A DNA stretch of 14,330 nucleotides from positions 1 through 14,330 of the forward strand of contig CAYLNH010000184.1 in assembly GCA_964384625.1 (NCBI GenBank), given 5' to 3'. Below the pieces are notes generated by a model. That model was given only the letters and a program-made list of their open reading frames with translations, did no database searches and was not told the DNA's origin. Source of the stretch: CAYLNH01 sp964384625. GTDB taxonomy: Bacteria > Verrucomicrobiota > Lentisphaeria > JABSQK01. Below are positions 13,844 through 14,330 of this stretch, piece after piece. Position 1 is the stretch's first letter. The number at the start of each line of letters is the position of its first letter. The translations under genes were made by a program, and so were the position numbers.

Positions 13844-14330
13844 TGCAGTTAAACTGCGCGTCCTCTTTTCCTGCTCCTTCCCTCCTGCTCCTCTTCTCCT
13901 TCTCTCCTGCTGTAGCCGCAGTTGTCTCAACTGCGCGTCCTTCTCTCCTGCTTTCCTGCTCCTTCCCTCCTGCTCCTTCCCTCCTGCTCCTCTTCTTCTT
14001 CCCTCCTGTTGTAGCCGCAGTTGTCTCAACTGCGCGTCCTTCTCTCCTTCTCTCCTGCTCTCCTGCTCCTTCCCTCCTGCTGTAGCCGCAGTTGTCTCAA
14101 CTGCGCGTCCTTCTCTCCTGCTTTCCTGCTCCTTCCCTCCTGCTGTAGCCGCAGTTGTCTCAACTGCGCATCCTTCCCTCCTGCTCTCCTGCTCCTTCCC
14201 TCCTGCTCCTTCTCTTCTTCCCTCCTGTTGTAGCCGCAGTTGTCTCAACTGCGCGTCCTGCTTTCCTGCGCGTCCTGCTTTCCTGCGTTCCTGCTCCTTC
14301 CCTCCTGCTGTAGCCGCAGTTGTCTCAACT
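13844..14330. repeat. Array of palindromic repeats in pyrimidine-rich DNA
   Basis: A 30-base repeat beginning TGTAGCC, with perfect palindromic core CGCAGTTGTCTCAACTGCG (eight-base arms, TCT loop) and ending CGCGTCC, starts at 13911, 14010, 14081, 14144 (one base changed near its end), 14229 and 14309 (cut by the window end). A degenerate first copy (GCAGTTAAACTGC, 13845-13857) lies 30 bases after the stop of the fusion gene and is followed by a T/C-rich run, so it might help end the operon transcript. Spacers are 69, 41, 33, 55 and 50 bases, made almost only of C and T in reused units such as CTCCTTCCCTCCTGCT. No gene is supported in this stretch; the minus-strand frame through it is a product of the repeat. 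Confidence 0.85.

Noticed and set aside
13817..14248. A 143-codon minus-strand open frame through the repeat block
   Set aside because: The translation is a repeat-derived string rich in Gly, Arg, Glu and Gln with no domain; it follows from the repeat sequence and has no supported start.
13911..14330. A CRISPR array
   Set aside because: Repeats are regular in sequence, but spacers vary from 33 to 69 bases, are low-complexity C/T DNA and share units with each other. No cas gene is in the window.

Overview
This is a GC-rich bacterial chromosome segment. It carries nine recognisable protein genes, one protein gene of unknown function, one intact tRNA gene, a broken partial copy of that tRNA, and a block of palindromic repeats. 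The mix of a Ser/Thr protein kinase, a formylglycine-type sulfatase, a Gfo/Idh/MocA oxidoreductase and a large exported TPR protein with a PKD-like tail suggests an uncultured member of the Planctomycetota / Lentisphaerota / Kiritimatiellota group. That placement is an inference from gene content, not from a marker gene.

Layout. 1-2643, plus strand: a cytoplasmic Ser/Thr kinase and a Gfo/Idh/MocA-family dehydrogenase, separated by about 110 bases that hold hairpins. 2731-4959, minus strand: a sulfatase followed by a small zinc-ribbon membrane protein of unknown function, 24 bases apart. 5144-7168, minus: an exported TPR protein. 7234-8597, minus: two HAD-superfamily phosphatases that overlap by ATGA. 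8719-10261, minus: tRNA-Leu(UAG) with an M18 aminopeptidase starting 27 bases after it. 10262-10674: no protein gene, but a truncated second copy of the tRNA-Leu whose anticodon is split by a 29-base hairpin. 10675-13815, plus: a tight cell-surface sugar operon, rmlD, rmlB and a fused glycosyltransferase-methyltransferase. 13816-14330: pyrimidine-rich DNA carrying a palindromic repeat at irregular spacing, running off the window end.

How the genes work together. RmlB and RmlD carry out the 4,6-dehydration and the final reduction in dTDP-L-rhamnose synthesis. RmlA and RmlC are not here. The fusion protein behind them probably transfers and methylates a sugar in the same glycan pathway. Sulfatase and Gfo/Idh/MocA genes often belong to the breakdown of sulfated or modified sugars, but here they lie on opposite strands and need not act together. 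The paired HAD phosphatases look like a house-cleaning or sugar-phosphate phosphatase unit.

The most unusual material is non-coding: the tRNA fragment with its hairpin insert, the palindrome inside a HAD gene that adds a proline/glycine-rich loop, and the terminal palindrome array. Together they suggest that this genome carries small palindromic repeat elements that spread into tRNA, coding and intergenic DNA. No complete undescribed defence or mobile system was recognised.
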